A stretch of 57,727 bases of DNA, taken from positions 1 to 57,727 of the forward strand of contig NZ_MCZZ01000131.1 in NCBI RefSeq assembly GCF_002875705.1, given 5' to 3'. Shown here piece after piece: positions 1-8,692 of this stretch (position 1 is its first letter; each line of letters opens with the position of its first letter). The position numbers and the translations under genes were made by a program. The stretch comes from Vibrio sp. 10N.261.45.E2. GTDB taxonomy: Bacteria; Pseudomonadota; Gammaproteobacteria; Enterobacterales; Vibrionaceae. The notes beneath the pieces are model-generated. The model saw only the letters and a list, made by a program, of their open reading frames with translations, had not been told where the DNA came from and did no database searches.

Positions 1-250
1 CGCGATGAACCTTTTTTATTCCACTTATGAATAAAAACGCTTTTTATATAAACAAATCTTTATTATGTGATAGGGCTAACACTCTAATTTAGGCTTTGTA
101 ATAAAATGATGTTTTATTGGTAAGTGTTTGTTTAGAATGAACTTAACAAGGTTCAGCTAACGGGTGTATGCTCGAAAATGTTTGCACAATAGTGTGAAGT
201 GTTTCAAAATTACGAAGTTATATTGAAATTTTCTGTGCATTGAGGTTCTT
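1..250. other. Intergenic leader upstream of the MaoC gene
   Basis: A+T-rich stretch with no open reading frame I can support on either strand. It presumably carries the promoter of the gene that starts at 251. A GAGG ribosome-binding site sits five bases before that ATG. Nothing else is recognisable. Confidence 0.5.
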
Positions 251-937
251 ATGAAAGTCATTGATTTATTTAAACACCGAGGCGATAGCATGTCTTCGCA
301 ACACTCAGAGTTTATGCAATGGATGTCTCCAGCTCTAAGAGATTACTGGGGCGACTTTCTTAATCGTACGCAAAATAGTCATTTCTTTGCGTGGGTTCGT
401 GATCACCACAAACCTGCTGTCAATGAAGATGCACCAGAGATGCCAGTAGAACAACCAATCGAATTAAAGCCAGAAGCACAGCTTGTGTTTGATGAGCTAA
501 ATCAGCAGATCGGTGAAGTCATCCATACTGGTGATTGGATCAATGTAAGTCAAGACCGTATCAACCAATTCGGCCTTGTTACTGAAGACATGCAGTGGAT
601 CCACACAGAGCCTGAAAAAGCGGAAACAGACTCTCCGTTCAAAACAACCATTGCACATGGTTTTTTAACTCTATCTCTGCTTCCTCGACTGACTGACAGT
701 GTTGACCCTGACAAGTCTCAGTTTCCAACAGCGAAAATGGTAGTAAACATTGGCCTTAACCAAGTACGTTTCCCATACCCTGTGAAATCCGGCAGTAACG
801 TTCGTGCTAAAAGTACGCTGACCAAAGTAACGCCAATTAAGAAAGGTCTAGAGATTGAACGCGAAATTCGCGTAGAAATTGAAGGCATTCGTCGCCCTGG
901 CGCTGTGATTGTTTCAGTGATTCAACTTCACTTCTAA
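251..937 (+). CDS. MaoC-like hot-dog-fold dehydratase
   Basis: A 228-residue protein whose second half (about residues 85-225) looks like a MaoC/(R)-specific enoyl-CoA hydratase hot-dog domain. The hydratase signature is present as TEDMQWIH, giving the expected catalytic Asp113 and His118, followed by the conserved AHGFLTLSL helix. Family members hydrate trans-2-enoyl-CoA to (R)-3-hydroxyacyl-CoA, often feeding polyhydroxyalkanoate synthesis or beta-oxidation. The N-terminal 75 residues are not typical of the core domain and I cannot assign them. The start at 251 has a GAGG ribosome-binding site. An alternative ATG at 290 lacks one. The gene stands alone and is closed by a strong hairpin terminator. 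The exact substrate is unknown. Confidence 0.85.
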   Translation: MKVIDLFKHRGDSMSSQHSEFMQWMSPALRDYWGDFLNRTQNSHFFAWVRDHHKPAVNEDAPEMPVEQPIELKPEAQLVFDELNQQIGEVIHTGDWINVSQDRINQFGLVTEDMQWIHTEPEKAETDSPFKTTIAHGFLTLSLLPRLTDSVDPDKSQFPTAKMVVNIGLNQVRFPYPVKSGSNVRAKSTLTKVTPIKKGLEIEREIRVEIEGIRRPGAVIVSVIQLHF

Positions 938-956
938 ACGAACTGTATAGATTCCC

Positions 957-990
957 AAAAAAGAGAGAGCTTAATGCTCTCTCTTTTTGT
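957..990. terminator. Bidirectional Rho-independent terminator
   Basis: A perfect 13-bp stem (AAAAAGAGAGAGC against GCTCTCTCTTTTT) with a five-base TTAAT loop. A- and T-runs on either side let it serve both the MaoC gene and the convergent PstS-like gene. Confidence 0.85.
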
Positions 991-1050
991 TTGTGTCATA
1001 TCAAATCGACATGGCTAGCGACGATAATAACGTCACCAAAAGTACTTCAC

Positions 1051-1872
1051 TTACTTAATACGCGTGTAACCGTATTCTTCGATAAGATCTTGCCCTTGCG
1101 TTGACTTCACGAATTTGATGAAGTCTTTGCTCTCGTCAGAAACTGAGTCTGTTTTATGTAGCAGCAAGAATGGGCGCGCTAATTCGTAGCTGTGATTAGC
1201 AATATTCTTAGATGTTGGCTCAACGCCTTCAAAAGTGATTGCTTTGATTGAACGGTCGATAGAACCAACAGAGATAAAACCAATCGCATGCGGGTTATGG
1301 TTAACAATCGTTTTAACCATGCTGTTACTGTTTACAACCAAGTTATTTGGATTGATGTCAGACACTCGACGGTCATTAATGATTTTTGTTAGACCAAGCA
1401 AGCTTTCGAAGCTGTAGCGTGAACCAGAAGAAGCTTCACGAGTTACGACTGCGATAGGTTGGTCGGCACCACCCACTTCCTTCCAATTCGTTACCTTACC
1501 TTTGTAGATATCGAATAGCTGTTCACGAGTGATGTTATTCACGGCGTTCGAACGATTGGTTACGACTGCTAGACCGTCAAAGGCAATTGGGAATACCTGT
1601 AACTCTTCGCTCTGTTCGCGGTTGGTTAAGTAACGTGAGCTCATACCCACGTCAGCGACACCTTTATTCACCATGGTAATGCCAGCTGTAGAGCCTATGC
1701 CCTGAACTGCAATGTAATTATCAGGATGAGTCTTGTTGTACTCCTCTGCTAATACATCCATCACTCGAGCAACAGAAGTGGAGCCCGAAATATTGGTTTC
1801 TTGTGCATAAGCAGCATGAGAAGAAAGGGCTAAGGATAAAAGAGAGGCAAGCGCGACTCGTAACATAAACAA
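1051..1872 (-). CDS. PstS-like phosphate-binding periplasmic protein
   Basis: A 273-residue secreted solute-binding protein. A signal peptide is visible, with cleavage expected after AYA at residue 23. The mature protein opens with the phosphate-binding loop SGSTSVARVMD and carries the second ligand loop REASSGSRYSFE in the middle, both hallmarks of the PstS/SphX (PBP-like) family. It presumably binds inorganic phosphate for a Pst ABC importer. No pstCAB genes lie beside it, so the transporter partner must be elsewhere, or it acts as a stand-alone phosphate-responsive binding protein. AGGAG lies six bases before the ATG. A weak Pho-box-like sequence lies upstream. Confidence 0.88.
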   Translation of the reverse strand: MFMLRVALASLLSLALSSHAAYAQETNISGSTSVARVMDVLAEEYNKTHPDNYIAVQGIGSTAGITMVNKGVADVGMSSRYLTNREQSEELQVFPIAFDGLAVVTNRSNAVNNITREQLFDIYKGKVTNWKEVGGADQPIAVVTREASSGSRYSFESLLGLTKIINDRRVSDINPNNLVVNSNSMVKTIVNHNPHAIGFISVGSIDRSIKAITFEGVEPTSKNIANHSYELARPFLLLHKTDSVSDESKDFIKFVKSTQGQDLIEEYGYTRIK

Positions 1873-1903
1873 CTCCTAGTTAATAACATTTGTCGCATAT
1901 GAT

Positions 1904-1921
1904 AGGTCGGTTATATGACAC
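1904..1921 (-). promoter_or_regulatory. Possible Pho box upstream of the PstS-like gene
   Basis: On the minus strand the sequence reads GTGTCATATAACCGACCT. The first half and the spacer match the PhoB half-site pattern (CTGTCAT plus four A/T bases). The second half matches poorly. The position, about 30-50 bp upstream of the gene, is right for PhoB. Tentative. Confidence 0.25.
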
Positions 1922-2132
1922 TTTTGTGAAAATTCATATTCGTGATTTAGTGTCCGGAATCTTTAAACCAATACCGCTAACGTTGGTTCATGAGCGCGAG
2001 ACGGCTTTACGAAAGAAGATCGGATATGAGAGCGCGGTTGGTATTTTGTTTGCCCTTGTTCGCTAAAGTGTTTGTTGAGTCCTAAGCTAATTAGAGACTG
2101 ATTGAAATTTCTATTAAGTTACAAGGAGTGTT

Positions 2133-2495
2133 ATGTCCGTTATTCATATCGAACTGAATCGTCTTTTAATTGGGGCTGAGAAGCTCTGTACATCTCGAAA
2201 TCGCAGTTTACCTGTCGAGCTAGGCAAATCCCTATATGAAGAGTGTGAGGGCGGTGTAGTGTTTTCTCAGGCTCATTATCTACTCGACTCATCACATAGT
2301 GATTATACAAACGAGGTCGCCTGCGTGACTTTTGATGAGTCGTTATCTTGTTGGTTAGTAACGGTGCCACTTGAAGGTGATGTCGAAACCGACGCTGTAA
2401 ACTGGGGGCCGTACCCGTACCTTCCTAGATCAAAGGATCTTGATGCTATCTTGGCGGAGATAGAAAAAGACCCTAAATCGTATTTCTGGTCATAG
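2133..2495 (+). CDS. Hypothetical 120-residue protein
   Basis: A soluble, acidic 120-residue protein with no signal peptide or membrane segment. I do not recognise the family. A short Trp/Tyr-rich stretch (VNWGPYPYLPRSKDLD) near the C-terminus and a predicted helical tail (DAILAEIEKD) are the only striking features. The start is well supported by AAGGAG a few bases before the ATG. The overlapping ORF on the opposite strand has no such signal. It is flanked by the PstS-like gene (divergent) and the AraC gene (convergent). Its size and lone position would fit a small immunity-like or accessory protein, but that is guesswork. Confidence 0.65.
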   Translation: MSVIHIELNRLLIGAEKLCTSRNRSLPVELGKSLYEECEGGVVFSQAHYLLDSSHSDYTNEVACVTFDESLSCWLVTVPLEGDVETDAVNWGPYPYLPRSKDLDAILAEIEKDPKSYFWS

Positions 2496-2527
2496 TCACT
2501 CAGTTTTTACATTGCTGGTGGCGTGCT

Positions 2528-2601
2528 CCCAAAGTTAAACAGCTTAGCCTCAAAGCTAAATAGCCGGCTCTCAAAGCTTGATTCTCAAAGCCAAACAGTT
2601 T
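2528..2601. repeat. Degenerate short tandem repeat (YCAAAGYYAAAYAG)
   Basis: In the gap between the 120-residue gene and the AraC gene, the element CCAAAGTTAAACAG recurs as TCAAAGCTAAATAG and TCAAAGCCAAACAG, with a shortened TCAAAGCTTGATTC copy between. This makes about four imperfect units with irregular spacing. It has no coding potential and its role is unknown. Confidence 0.5.
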
Positions 2602-2643
2602 GCATCAGCTAGCTGCTAACACATCCACATCAATCTATTTACT

Positions 2644-3474
2644 TCAAAATTCCGGTTTTATGCTTTGTTGTTGGGCTTGTGCAACTAATGAGCGGAAGTC
2701 CTTTGGTGTTTTACCATGATAAGTTTTGAAGGCAGTACTAAAGTGAGCTGCACTTTTAAAACCGGATTCATACGCTATTTGAGTGATCGACTTGTTCGAG
2801 GTTCTTAGCTGTGTAGCCGCATGAGCAATACGCTTTATTTTCAGCAGGTTTGAGAACGACAAATCTTCAGCAGATAAGCGACGTTTAAGGGTCGCAGGGG
2901 ACATTCCCATATAACTGGCTAGCGTATCTAAAGAGATATTATTCTCGATGTTTTGTTCGATGTAATGGATGACCTTTTGCGTCACGGTTAATCTAGAAGC
3001 TCGAGCAATAATGACTAATAGAGCTGGATGCTGCTCTACCATTAGCGACAACAATCCTAAGCCAAGTTGAGTGAGTGCGTAGTCATTCTGGGGCGAAGAA
3101 CTAACAAGTGACATGATGAGCTCTTTCAGCTGGCAGATCTCGGTGTCGGTTTGATTGAACTTTATGTACTTGTCTGGAATTCTTGTGGATTCTAAATCGC
3201 TGAACTGGTTAATGAACTTCTGAAAGATAGCTAAATCAAAATCTAAGCAGGTTGCGCTAAATTCGCCATTTTCAGTGTTAACGGTGATGTCTTTAATCTG
3301 ACCAGAATTGTAAAGAGTGAAATCTCCCGCCTTCAGAGAAGCTTCCGTGCCATTAGGTAGCACAAAAGAGATGCTGCCCTTAGATACTATAAAGATACCG
3401 TTTTTAGAGGCAGGATAACGTTCTCGTCTCCTGGGAATGAAGTTTCTAAACTGAGTAACTGTGATTGATGACAT
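2644..3474 (-). CDS. AraC-family transcriptional regulator
   Basis: A 276-residue protein with a cupin-like sensor region in the first 130 residues (KAGDFTLYNSGQ) and a C-terminal AraC/XylS double helix-turn-helix at about 165-265. The second HTH carries the family signature IAYESGFKSAAHFSTAFKTYHGKTPKDFR. It should bind DNA as an activator in response to an unknown ligand. No obvious target operon is adjacent. The neighbours are a hypothetical protein and rnb, so a distant or autoregulatory role is likely. The ATG is preceded by AAGAAG about nine bases away. Confidence 0.9.
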   Translation of the reverse strand: MSSITVTQFRNFIPRRRERYPASKNGIFIVSKGSISFVLPNGTEASLKAGDFTLYNSGQIKDITVNTENGEFSATCLDFDLAIFQKFINQFSDLESTRIPDKYIKFNQTDTEICQLKELIMSLVSSSPQNDYALTQLGLGLLSLMVEQHPALLVIIARASRLTVTQKVIHYIEQNIENNISLDTLASYMGMSPATLKRRLSAEDLSFSNLLKIKRIAHAATQLRTSNKSITQIAYESGFKSAAHFSTAFKTYHGKTPKDFRSLVAQAQQQSIKPEF

Positions 3475-3552
3475 AGTGCGCTTCTTTGACGTTGTAAATT
3501 AGTTGCTTATTGATTGTTTTTTTTAAGTATTGTTTAAGCATGAGACATTTAC

Positions 3553-3581
3553 AAAAAAAGGCGCTAATAATTAGCGCCTTT
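3553..3581 (-). terminator. Terminator of rnb
   Basis: An 11-bp perfect stem (AAAGGCGCTAA / TTAGCGCCTTT) with a three-base loop. On the minus strand it is followed by a T-run. It lies just downstream of the rnb stop codon. Confidence 0.85.
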
Positions 3582-3629
3582 AGAAGTGAATCTTTGAAGC
3601 TTTAACCTTGAAAGCCCAAACCTTTAAAG

Positions 3630-5639
3630 CTATTCAGCTTCGGTTTCGTTTGTTGTTTCAGGCTCGCTAGGCAAGTCCACAAACACTTGAGTAGGTTTTG
3701 CTACTAAGTTACGGTTTTCCTGATTAACTTCGGAGAGAACTACTTCTAAAACGTCTCCCAGTTTGTATACCATTTCTTTATCGATAGATACAGTACCCAT
3801 ATCACCGTTGCATTCAATTCTTTCTTTATTATCAAGAATGAGAGAGCCAGGGATAAATGCAGCCGCGCCATTTTCTAGTAAACGTACACGCATACCTGCG
3901 CGGTTAATATCGAAGATCTCTGCTTGGAAGCGAGTTTCCTCTGATGGAGCATTTGCTAGAGTACGAGCATACAACCAATCGCCAACATTGCGCTCAGCCA
4001 TGCCGTGGTGACGGCGGTGTAGGGCAAGTTCATCACCAATGGTTTCGTCTGGTGTTTGAATTGGCGCTTTACCTAGAATGTGTGCTTTCAACATACGGTG
4101 GTTAATCATATCGCCGTATTTACGAATTGGAGAAGTCCAAGTTGCGTAAATATCTAACCCCATCGCGTAGTGTGGTGCAGGTTCATTGCTGATCTCGCTG
4201 TACGCTTGGAATTTACGAATACGGTTATCGTAGTAGCTGTTGTCTAAAGAACCTAACCAACGACGCAGTGTTGCAAAACCTTCAAGAGAAACGATCTGCT
4301 CTTCAGTGAACGGTGTTTCAGCTTGTGGGTTAACCAGTTCAAGAACATCAGAGATTTTCTCAGCTTTGAAACCAGAGTGGCAGTTAAACACACCTTGGTT
4401 GAAGCTCTCTTTCAGTACTCGACCTGCACAGATGTTCGCGCTGATCATCGATTCTTCAACAAGCTTGTTTGCATTGCGACGCATGTCTGCGTGAATCGCC
4501 ACAACATCGTTATCTTCGCTAAGTTCAAAGCGGTAGTCAGGGCGATCAGGGAATACCACTGCGTTTGCTGAGCGCCATGCTGAACGTGCTTGTGCAAATT
4601 CGTGTAGGTCAGAAACAATCGCAGCAATCTCTTCTGATGGTTGCCATTTCTCTGATGCACCTGTTTCTAGCCAGTCTGATACGTTGTCGTATGCAAGACG
4701 AGCATGAGATTTGATGTTTGCTGCAAAGAAGTTAATGTCGTCACCGATAACGCCATCTTTAGATACCGTTACTGTGCAGCAAAGTGCAGGGCGAACTTCG
4801 TTCTCGATCAGAGAACACAAGTTGTCAGCAAGATCACGAGGTAACATTGGTATGTTTCGACCAGGAAGGTAGATAGTGAAACCGCGCTCGCGAGCCACTT
4901 TATCCATAGCATCATCTGGAGAGATATAAGCCGTAGGATCAGCAATTGCGATGGTCAGTTCAAAATCACCGTTCTCTTTCTTCTTCGCGTAAAGCGCATC
5001 ATCCATGTCTTTTGTACTTTCGCCATCGATAGTCACAAAAGGGACGTGCGTCATGTCTACACGTTCAAGATCGGCGTCGTCGTTGATTAACCAGTTGTCG
5101 ATGCCTTCAGGTTCGCTGTTTGGTAGGTCGTTTTGTGCCAACGTTACCCACCAAGGTGCAATCTTGTCGTCAGCATCTGTGATTTTTTCAGAGATCTGAG
5201 CCAAGAAACCATTGTCACCTTTTAAAGGGTGTTGAACGATATGAGCAACTACCCAGTCACCTTCTTTCAGCGTTTCAGGGTTGAGACCCTTCTTTGCTTT
5301 CGCTTTTAGTTGCAGTTTTTTCAGCTGCGGGTGATCAGGAACAACGTTCAATCGGCCTTTGAAAAGCTTCACTCGCGCGATAAAGCGAGTAAGACCTTGT
5401 TCAACCAATTCCTCAGGCTCTGCTACTTCGCGCTCTTTCTCTGTGCGAATGATGGCAATCACCTTGTCGCCGTGCACACATTTCTTCATGTACGGAGGCG
5501 GGATAAAGAAGCTTGTTTTGCTATCAACTTCGAGAAAGCCAAAGCCTTTTTCAGTGGCTTTGATAGTACCTTCCTTTTTAGGGAGGGTTTCTTGGATTTG
5601 CTGCTTGAGCTGAGCGAGTAGAGGATTATCTTGAAACAT
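3630..5639 (-). CDS. rnb: Exoribonuclease II
   Basis: RNase II, a processive 3'-to-5' hydrolase of single-stranded RNA that takes part in mRNA turnover in the cytoplasm. N-terminal cold-shock OB domains, the central RNB catalytic domain and a C-terminal S1 domain are all present. The RNB active site is visible as [13 protein letters not shown] with its cluster of metal-binding aspartates. I chose the ATG at 5639 because the protein then begins [14 protein letters not shown], as in the enterobacterial enzyme. An in-frame ATG eight codons upstream is also possible. The protein is 669 residues, slightly longer than the E. coli form, with an acidic tail (TTNETEAE). It is divergent from deaD. Confidence 0.96.
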   Translation of the reverse strand: MFQDNPLLAQLKQQIQETLPKKEGTIKATEKGFGFLEVDSKTSFFIPPPYMKKCVHGDKVIAIIRTEKEREVAEPEELVEQGLTRFIARVKLFKGRLNVVPDHPQLKKLQLKAKAKKGLNPETLKEGDWVVAHIVQHPLKGDNGFLAQISEKITDADDKIAPWWVTLAQNDLPNSEPEGIDNWLINDDADLERVDMTHVPFVTIDGESTKDMDDALYAKKKENGDFELTIAIADPTAYISPDDAMDKVARERGFTIYLPGRNIPMLPRDLADNLCSLIENEVRPALCCTVTVSKDGVIGDDINFFAANIKSHARLAYDNVSDWLETGASEKWQPSEEIAAIVSDLHEFAQARSAWRSANAVVFPDRPDYRFELSEDNDVVAIHADMRRNANKLVEESMISANICAGRVLKESFNQGVFNCHSGFKAEKISDVLELVNPQAETPFTEEQIVSLEGFATLRRWLGSLDNSYYDNRIRKFQAYSEISNEPAPHYAMGLDIYATWTSPIRKYGDMINHRMLKAHILGKAPIQTPDETIGDELALHRRHHGMAERNVGDWLYARTLANAPSEETRFQAEIFDINRAGMRVRLLENGAAAFIPGSLILDNKERIECNGDMGTVSIDKEMVYKLGDVLEVVLSEVNQENRNLVAKPTQVFVDLPSEPETTNETEAE

Positions 5640-6031
5640 CTTACTTTTATCTAACGAGAACAATTGAGCACACTATAATCATTGCGAGGCTCGATTACTA
5701 CTTAAAGCCGAAGTGAGCGTAAATTAATTGCCCTCTTATTTAACTCTACCAATTTGGTTGAACTCCATTGCCCTGACGAGATATTCATCAAGTTTTGACG
5801 AGATGATAGCCAGTATTGATAGAAAACCGAAAAATATGTGATGTATTTCAATTTTTTCTGGCTTTTTTTATGCATTTAGGGAATAATCCGCCTCCCTTAG
5901 ACGTCCCTAATGGCTTGAAGTGTTTTATTACTGCTTCGTAACTCTGAATGGAATCAGTATCTGATTGGATCAGTATTGGAATTGATAGAGCTCCCGGGAC
6001 CTTTTGTTTACTTATATATAGTGGGATCCCA
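5640..6031. promoter_or_regulatory. Divergent rnb/deaD intergenic region
   Basis: About 390 bp without a convincing gene. It must hold the promoters of rnb (leftward) and deaD (rightward). The long space before deaD suggests a long 5' leader, as is common for cold-inducible helicase mRNAs. I could not identify a definite cold-box or promoter. The direct repeat GACGAGAT occurs twice (about 5775 and 5798). Confidence 0.5.
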
Positions 6032-8002
6032 ATGTCCGAATCTGTAATTCAATTTAATGAATTAGCCCTAAACGATAACATTCTTTCAGCTCTTGATAGT
6101 ATGGGTTTCGTTTCTCCGACTCCAATCCAAGCAGCAGCTATTCCTCTTCTACTTGAAGGCCGTGACGCACTAGGTAAAGCACAGACTGGTACTGGTAAAA
6201 CAGCAGCATTCTCTCTGCCTTTACTTAACAAAATCAACCTAAACCAACACAAACCACAAGCAATCATCATGGCTCCTACTCGTGAGCTAGCGATTCAAGT
6301 TGCTGCGGAAATCAAAAACCTTGGCCGTGATATTAAAGGTCTTAAGGTTATTGAAATCTACGGTGGTGCTTCAATTGTTGACCAAATGCGTGCTCTAAGC
6401 CGCGGTGCTCACATTGTTGTTGGTACTCCAGGTCGTGTTAAAGACTTACTAACTCGTGACCGTCTACACCTAGATGAAGCACACACATTTGTTCTTGATG
6501 AAGCAGATGAAATGCTAAAAATGGGCTTCGTAGATGACGTTACTTGGATCCTAGAGCAAGCTCCAGAATCTGCACAACGTGTACTTTTCTCTGCAACTAT
6601 GCCTCCAATGGTTAAGACTATTGTTGATCGTTACCTACGTAACCCGGCTAAAGTTGACGTTGCTGGTACTAACCACACAGTTGATAAAGTAGCGCAGAAC
6701 TTCTGGGTTGTTAAAGGCGTAGAAAAAGACGAAGCAATGTCTCGTCTTCTAGAAACTGAAGAAACTGACGCGTCAATCGTATTCGTACGTACTCGTCAAG
6801 ACACTGAGCGTCTAGCTGATTGGCTATCTGCACGTGGCTTCAAAGCTGCTGCACTGCACGGTGATATTCCTCAGTCTCTACGTGAGCGTACTGTTGATCA
6901 TATCAAACAAGGTGTTATCGACATCCTAGTTGCAACTGACGTTGTAGCACGTGGTCTTGATGTTCCACGTATCACTCACGTATTCAACTACGACATCCCA
7001 TTCGATGTTGAATCTTACATCCACCGTATCGGTCGTACTGGCCGTGCTGGACGTAAAGGTAAAGCGATCCTACTAGTTCGCACTAACCAAATTCGCATGC
7101 TTCGTACAATCGAGCGCGTAACTAAGTCATCTATGGAAGAAATCCAACTTCCTCTACGTGACCAAGTTGCTGCAGCACGTGTTGCTAAGCTTGGCGCTGA
7201 ACTTGAAACTGAGAAAGAAAGCAAAGCACTAGAAAACTTTGCAGGTCTTATCTCTACTCTTCAAGAGTCTCTAGAAGTTGACGCTGCTACTCTAGCTGCA
7301 ATGCTTCTTAAGCGTCAGCAAGGTAAGAGCCCACTATTCTACGTTGGCGAAGACCCAATGATCGCTGCTATTGAGCGTGACAAGAACCGTCGTAAAGAGC
7401 GTCGTGAAGACCGTGAAAACGGCCGTGGCGATCGTAACTTCAATACGCAAGATTGGGATACTTACCAACTGCAAGTTGGCCGTGAGCAAGGCGTTCAGGT
7501 TAAAGACATCGTTGGCGCACTAGCAAACGAACTAGGCCTAACTAAAGGTTCTATCGGTGCTATCAAGCTAGACCAAGGTTCTACTTACGTTCAACTGCCA
7601 AAAGCAATGAACTCTGAAACTGCGGGTAAGCTAAGCAAACTTCGCATTCGCCAAAAAGAAGCTGGCGCTGTAGTTGTTGATTTCAACGACTTCCGTGAGC
7701 CTCGTCGTGGCGGCGGCGGTCGTGATGGTAACCGTGGCGGTCGTGATGGTGGACGCGGTGGTTACCGTGGCAACCGTGATGGTAACCGCGAAGGTGGCAA
7801 CCGTGAAGGCGGTCGTGGTGGATACCGTGGCAACCGTGATGGTGCTCGCGATGGTAACCGTGAAGGCGGCCGTGATGGCGAACGTCGTTTCGACCGTAAC
7901 CGTGGTGGCGATCACCGTGGTAACTTCCGTGGCGAACGTGGCCATGGTAACGGCAATGGCGGTGGTAACCGTGGTCGTCGTCCAGAGCGCAACGAAGGTT
8001 AG
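6032..8002 (+). CDS. deaD: DEAD-box ATP-dependent RNA helicase (CsdA/DeaD)
   Basis: A 656-residue RNA helicase that unwinds structured RNA in ribosome assembly and cold-shock mRNA decay. All core motifs are visible: the Q motif (FVSPTPIQ), Walker A AQTGTGKT at 50-57, the DEAD box at 156-159, SAT in motif III (FSATMP), and the motif VI HRIGRTGRAGR. A DbpA-like RNA-binding domain follows at about 480-560 (VGREQGVQVKDIVGALANE). The tail from about residue 572 is an Arg/Gly/Asp/Asn-rich low-complexity repeat. The start at 6032 (MSESVIQFNELAL) matches the family. The frame stays open 84 bases upstream, but that stretch is not protein-like. It is divergent from rnb. Confidence 0.95.
   Translation: MSESVIQFNELALNDNILSALDSMGFVSPTPIQAAAIPLLLEGRDALGKAQTGTGKTAAFSLPLLNKINLNQHKPQAIIMAPTRELAIQVAAEIKNLGRDIKGLKVIEIYGGASIVDQMRALSRGAHIVVGTPGRVKDLLTRDRLHLDEAHTFVLDEADEMLKMGFVDDVTWILEQAPESAQRVLFSATMPPMVKTIVDRYLRNPAKVDVAGTNHTVDKVAQNFWVVKGVEKDEAMSRLLETEETDASIVFVRTRQDTERLADWLSARGFKAAALHGDIPQSLRERTVDHIKQGVIDILVATDVVARGLDVPRITHVFNYDIPFDVESYIHRIGRTGRAGRKGKAILLVRTNQIRMLRTIERVTKSSMEEIQLPLRDQVAAARVAKLGAELETEKESKALENFAGLISTLQESLEVDAATLAAMLLKRQQGKSPLFYVGEDPMIAAIERDKNRRKERREDRENGRGDRNFNTQDWDTYQLQVGREQGVQVKDIVGALANELGLTKGSIGAIKLDQGSTYVQLPKAMNSETAGKLSKLRIRQKEAGAVVVDFNDFREPRRGGGGRDGNRGGRDGGRGGYRGNRDGNREGGNREGGRGGYRGNRDGARDGNREGGRDGERRFDRNRGGDHRGNFRGERGHGNGNGGGNRGRRPERNEG
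7705..7985 (+). repeat. Imperfect RGG-type coding repeats in the deaD tail
   Basis: The 3' end of deaD consists of short repeats built from CGTGATGGTAACCG and CGTGGCGGT-type units, which encode RDGNR / REGGN / RGGYRGNRDG peptides. The repetition keeps several other frames open by chance. Those ORFs are not genes. Such tails bind RNA nonspecifically in DEAD-box proteins, and the copy number probably varies between strains. Confidence 0.8.
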
Positions 8003-8042
8003 TCACCTGTTGCTTAGACGTTTAGTCTAGACACTGAATATG

Positions 8043-8071
8043 AAAGCCGAGCGTAATGCTCGGCTTTTTTG
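8043..8071 (+). terminator. deaD terminator
   Basis: Stem AAAGCCGAGC / GCTCGGCTTT around a GTAAT loop, followed by further Ts. It is a classic Rho-independent terminator shortly after the deaD stop. Confidence 0.9.
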
Positions 8072-8213
8072 TGCCTGCTAGATCAACTTAACATCTGGTA
8101 GGTTCGATAGGCGCAGCCAACTTACCTCAACTAAGCTTCTTGTCTGTCACTAAACTGAGCTGTATCGCGTTCTAAGCCTATACTAAAAGAACGTGCTACA
8201 AGATGGTGAAACA

Positions 8214-8351
8214 ATGAATGAAGTCTATTTAAGCGATGTAGAAGCGTTTTCAATTGTAGAGTCCTGTTCGAAGGCAACCAAAATAAGATCGGATCTTGTC
8301 GTTCACTATTCTCAGTTTCGTGATCTTTTGAATGTAAACACAGAAAAATAG
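8214..8351 (+). CDS. Possible 45-residue small ORF
   Basis: A short open frame beginning MNEVYLSDVEAFSIVESCS and ending NVNTEK, uninterrupted between the deaD terminator and the ackA promoter region. The composition is protein-like and soluble. It has only a weak purine-rich stretch (ATGGTGA) before the ATG. No family is recognised. It could equally be chance, and I list it because the stretch is otherwise empty. Confidence 0.3.
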   Translation: MNEVYLSDVEAFSIVESCSKATKIRSDLVVHYSQFRDLLNVNTEK

Positions 8352-8692
8352 AGTAAGAAATTTTGGTAGTGCTAAACAGGTGGAAAGGGGATGTGTGGTC
8401 GTTTTTTAGGCGGATTGCCTAGGTTTGCTCGCGTTACTCTAATTAACTGAATCCAGTTAAAAATAATCTGAGCACTCGTTTGCGTCAGTTGTTTATAAAC
8501 TTTCTTATTCAACTATTTTTTAATTTCTCTCTCGAAATAAATAATTTGATGACTGAGATCAACTTAATTGTGTTCATTCGGTGATTTTTTCAAAACAAAA
8601 GTTGAAAGATTCAAAAATTATTGAATAATGGACTTAACTAAAATTGAAGTAAACACTTCATCCAATTCGTACTGAAACAGGATCCATATCCA
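8352..8692. other. Upstream region of ackA
   Basis: About 340 bp with no gene. It is A+T-rich towards ackA and should hold the ackA promoter. A TTGAT-N7-ATCAA palindrome lies at 8546-8562, but its spacing does not fit FNR. Nothing else is recognisable. Confidence 0.4.

Noticed and set aside
2140..2370. A 76-residue ORF opposite the hypothetical gene at 2133
   Set aside because: It has no ribosome-binding site and an implausible composition. The plus-strand ORF has a strong AAGGAG.
7631..8030. Several long ORFs overlapping the end of deaD on both strands (Val/Thr-rich and His/Gly-rich translations)
   Set aside because: They are by-products of the short DNA repeat that encodes the deaD tail. 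The translations are low complexity and lack start signals.
8546..8562. TTGAT-N7-ATCAA palindrome upstream of ackA as an FNR site
   Set aside because: FNR sites need four bases between the half-sites. Here there are seven.
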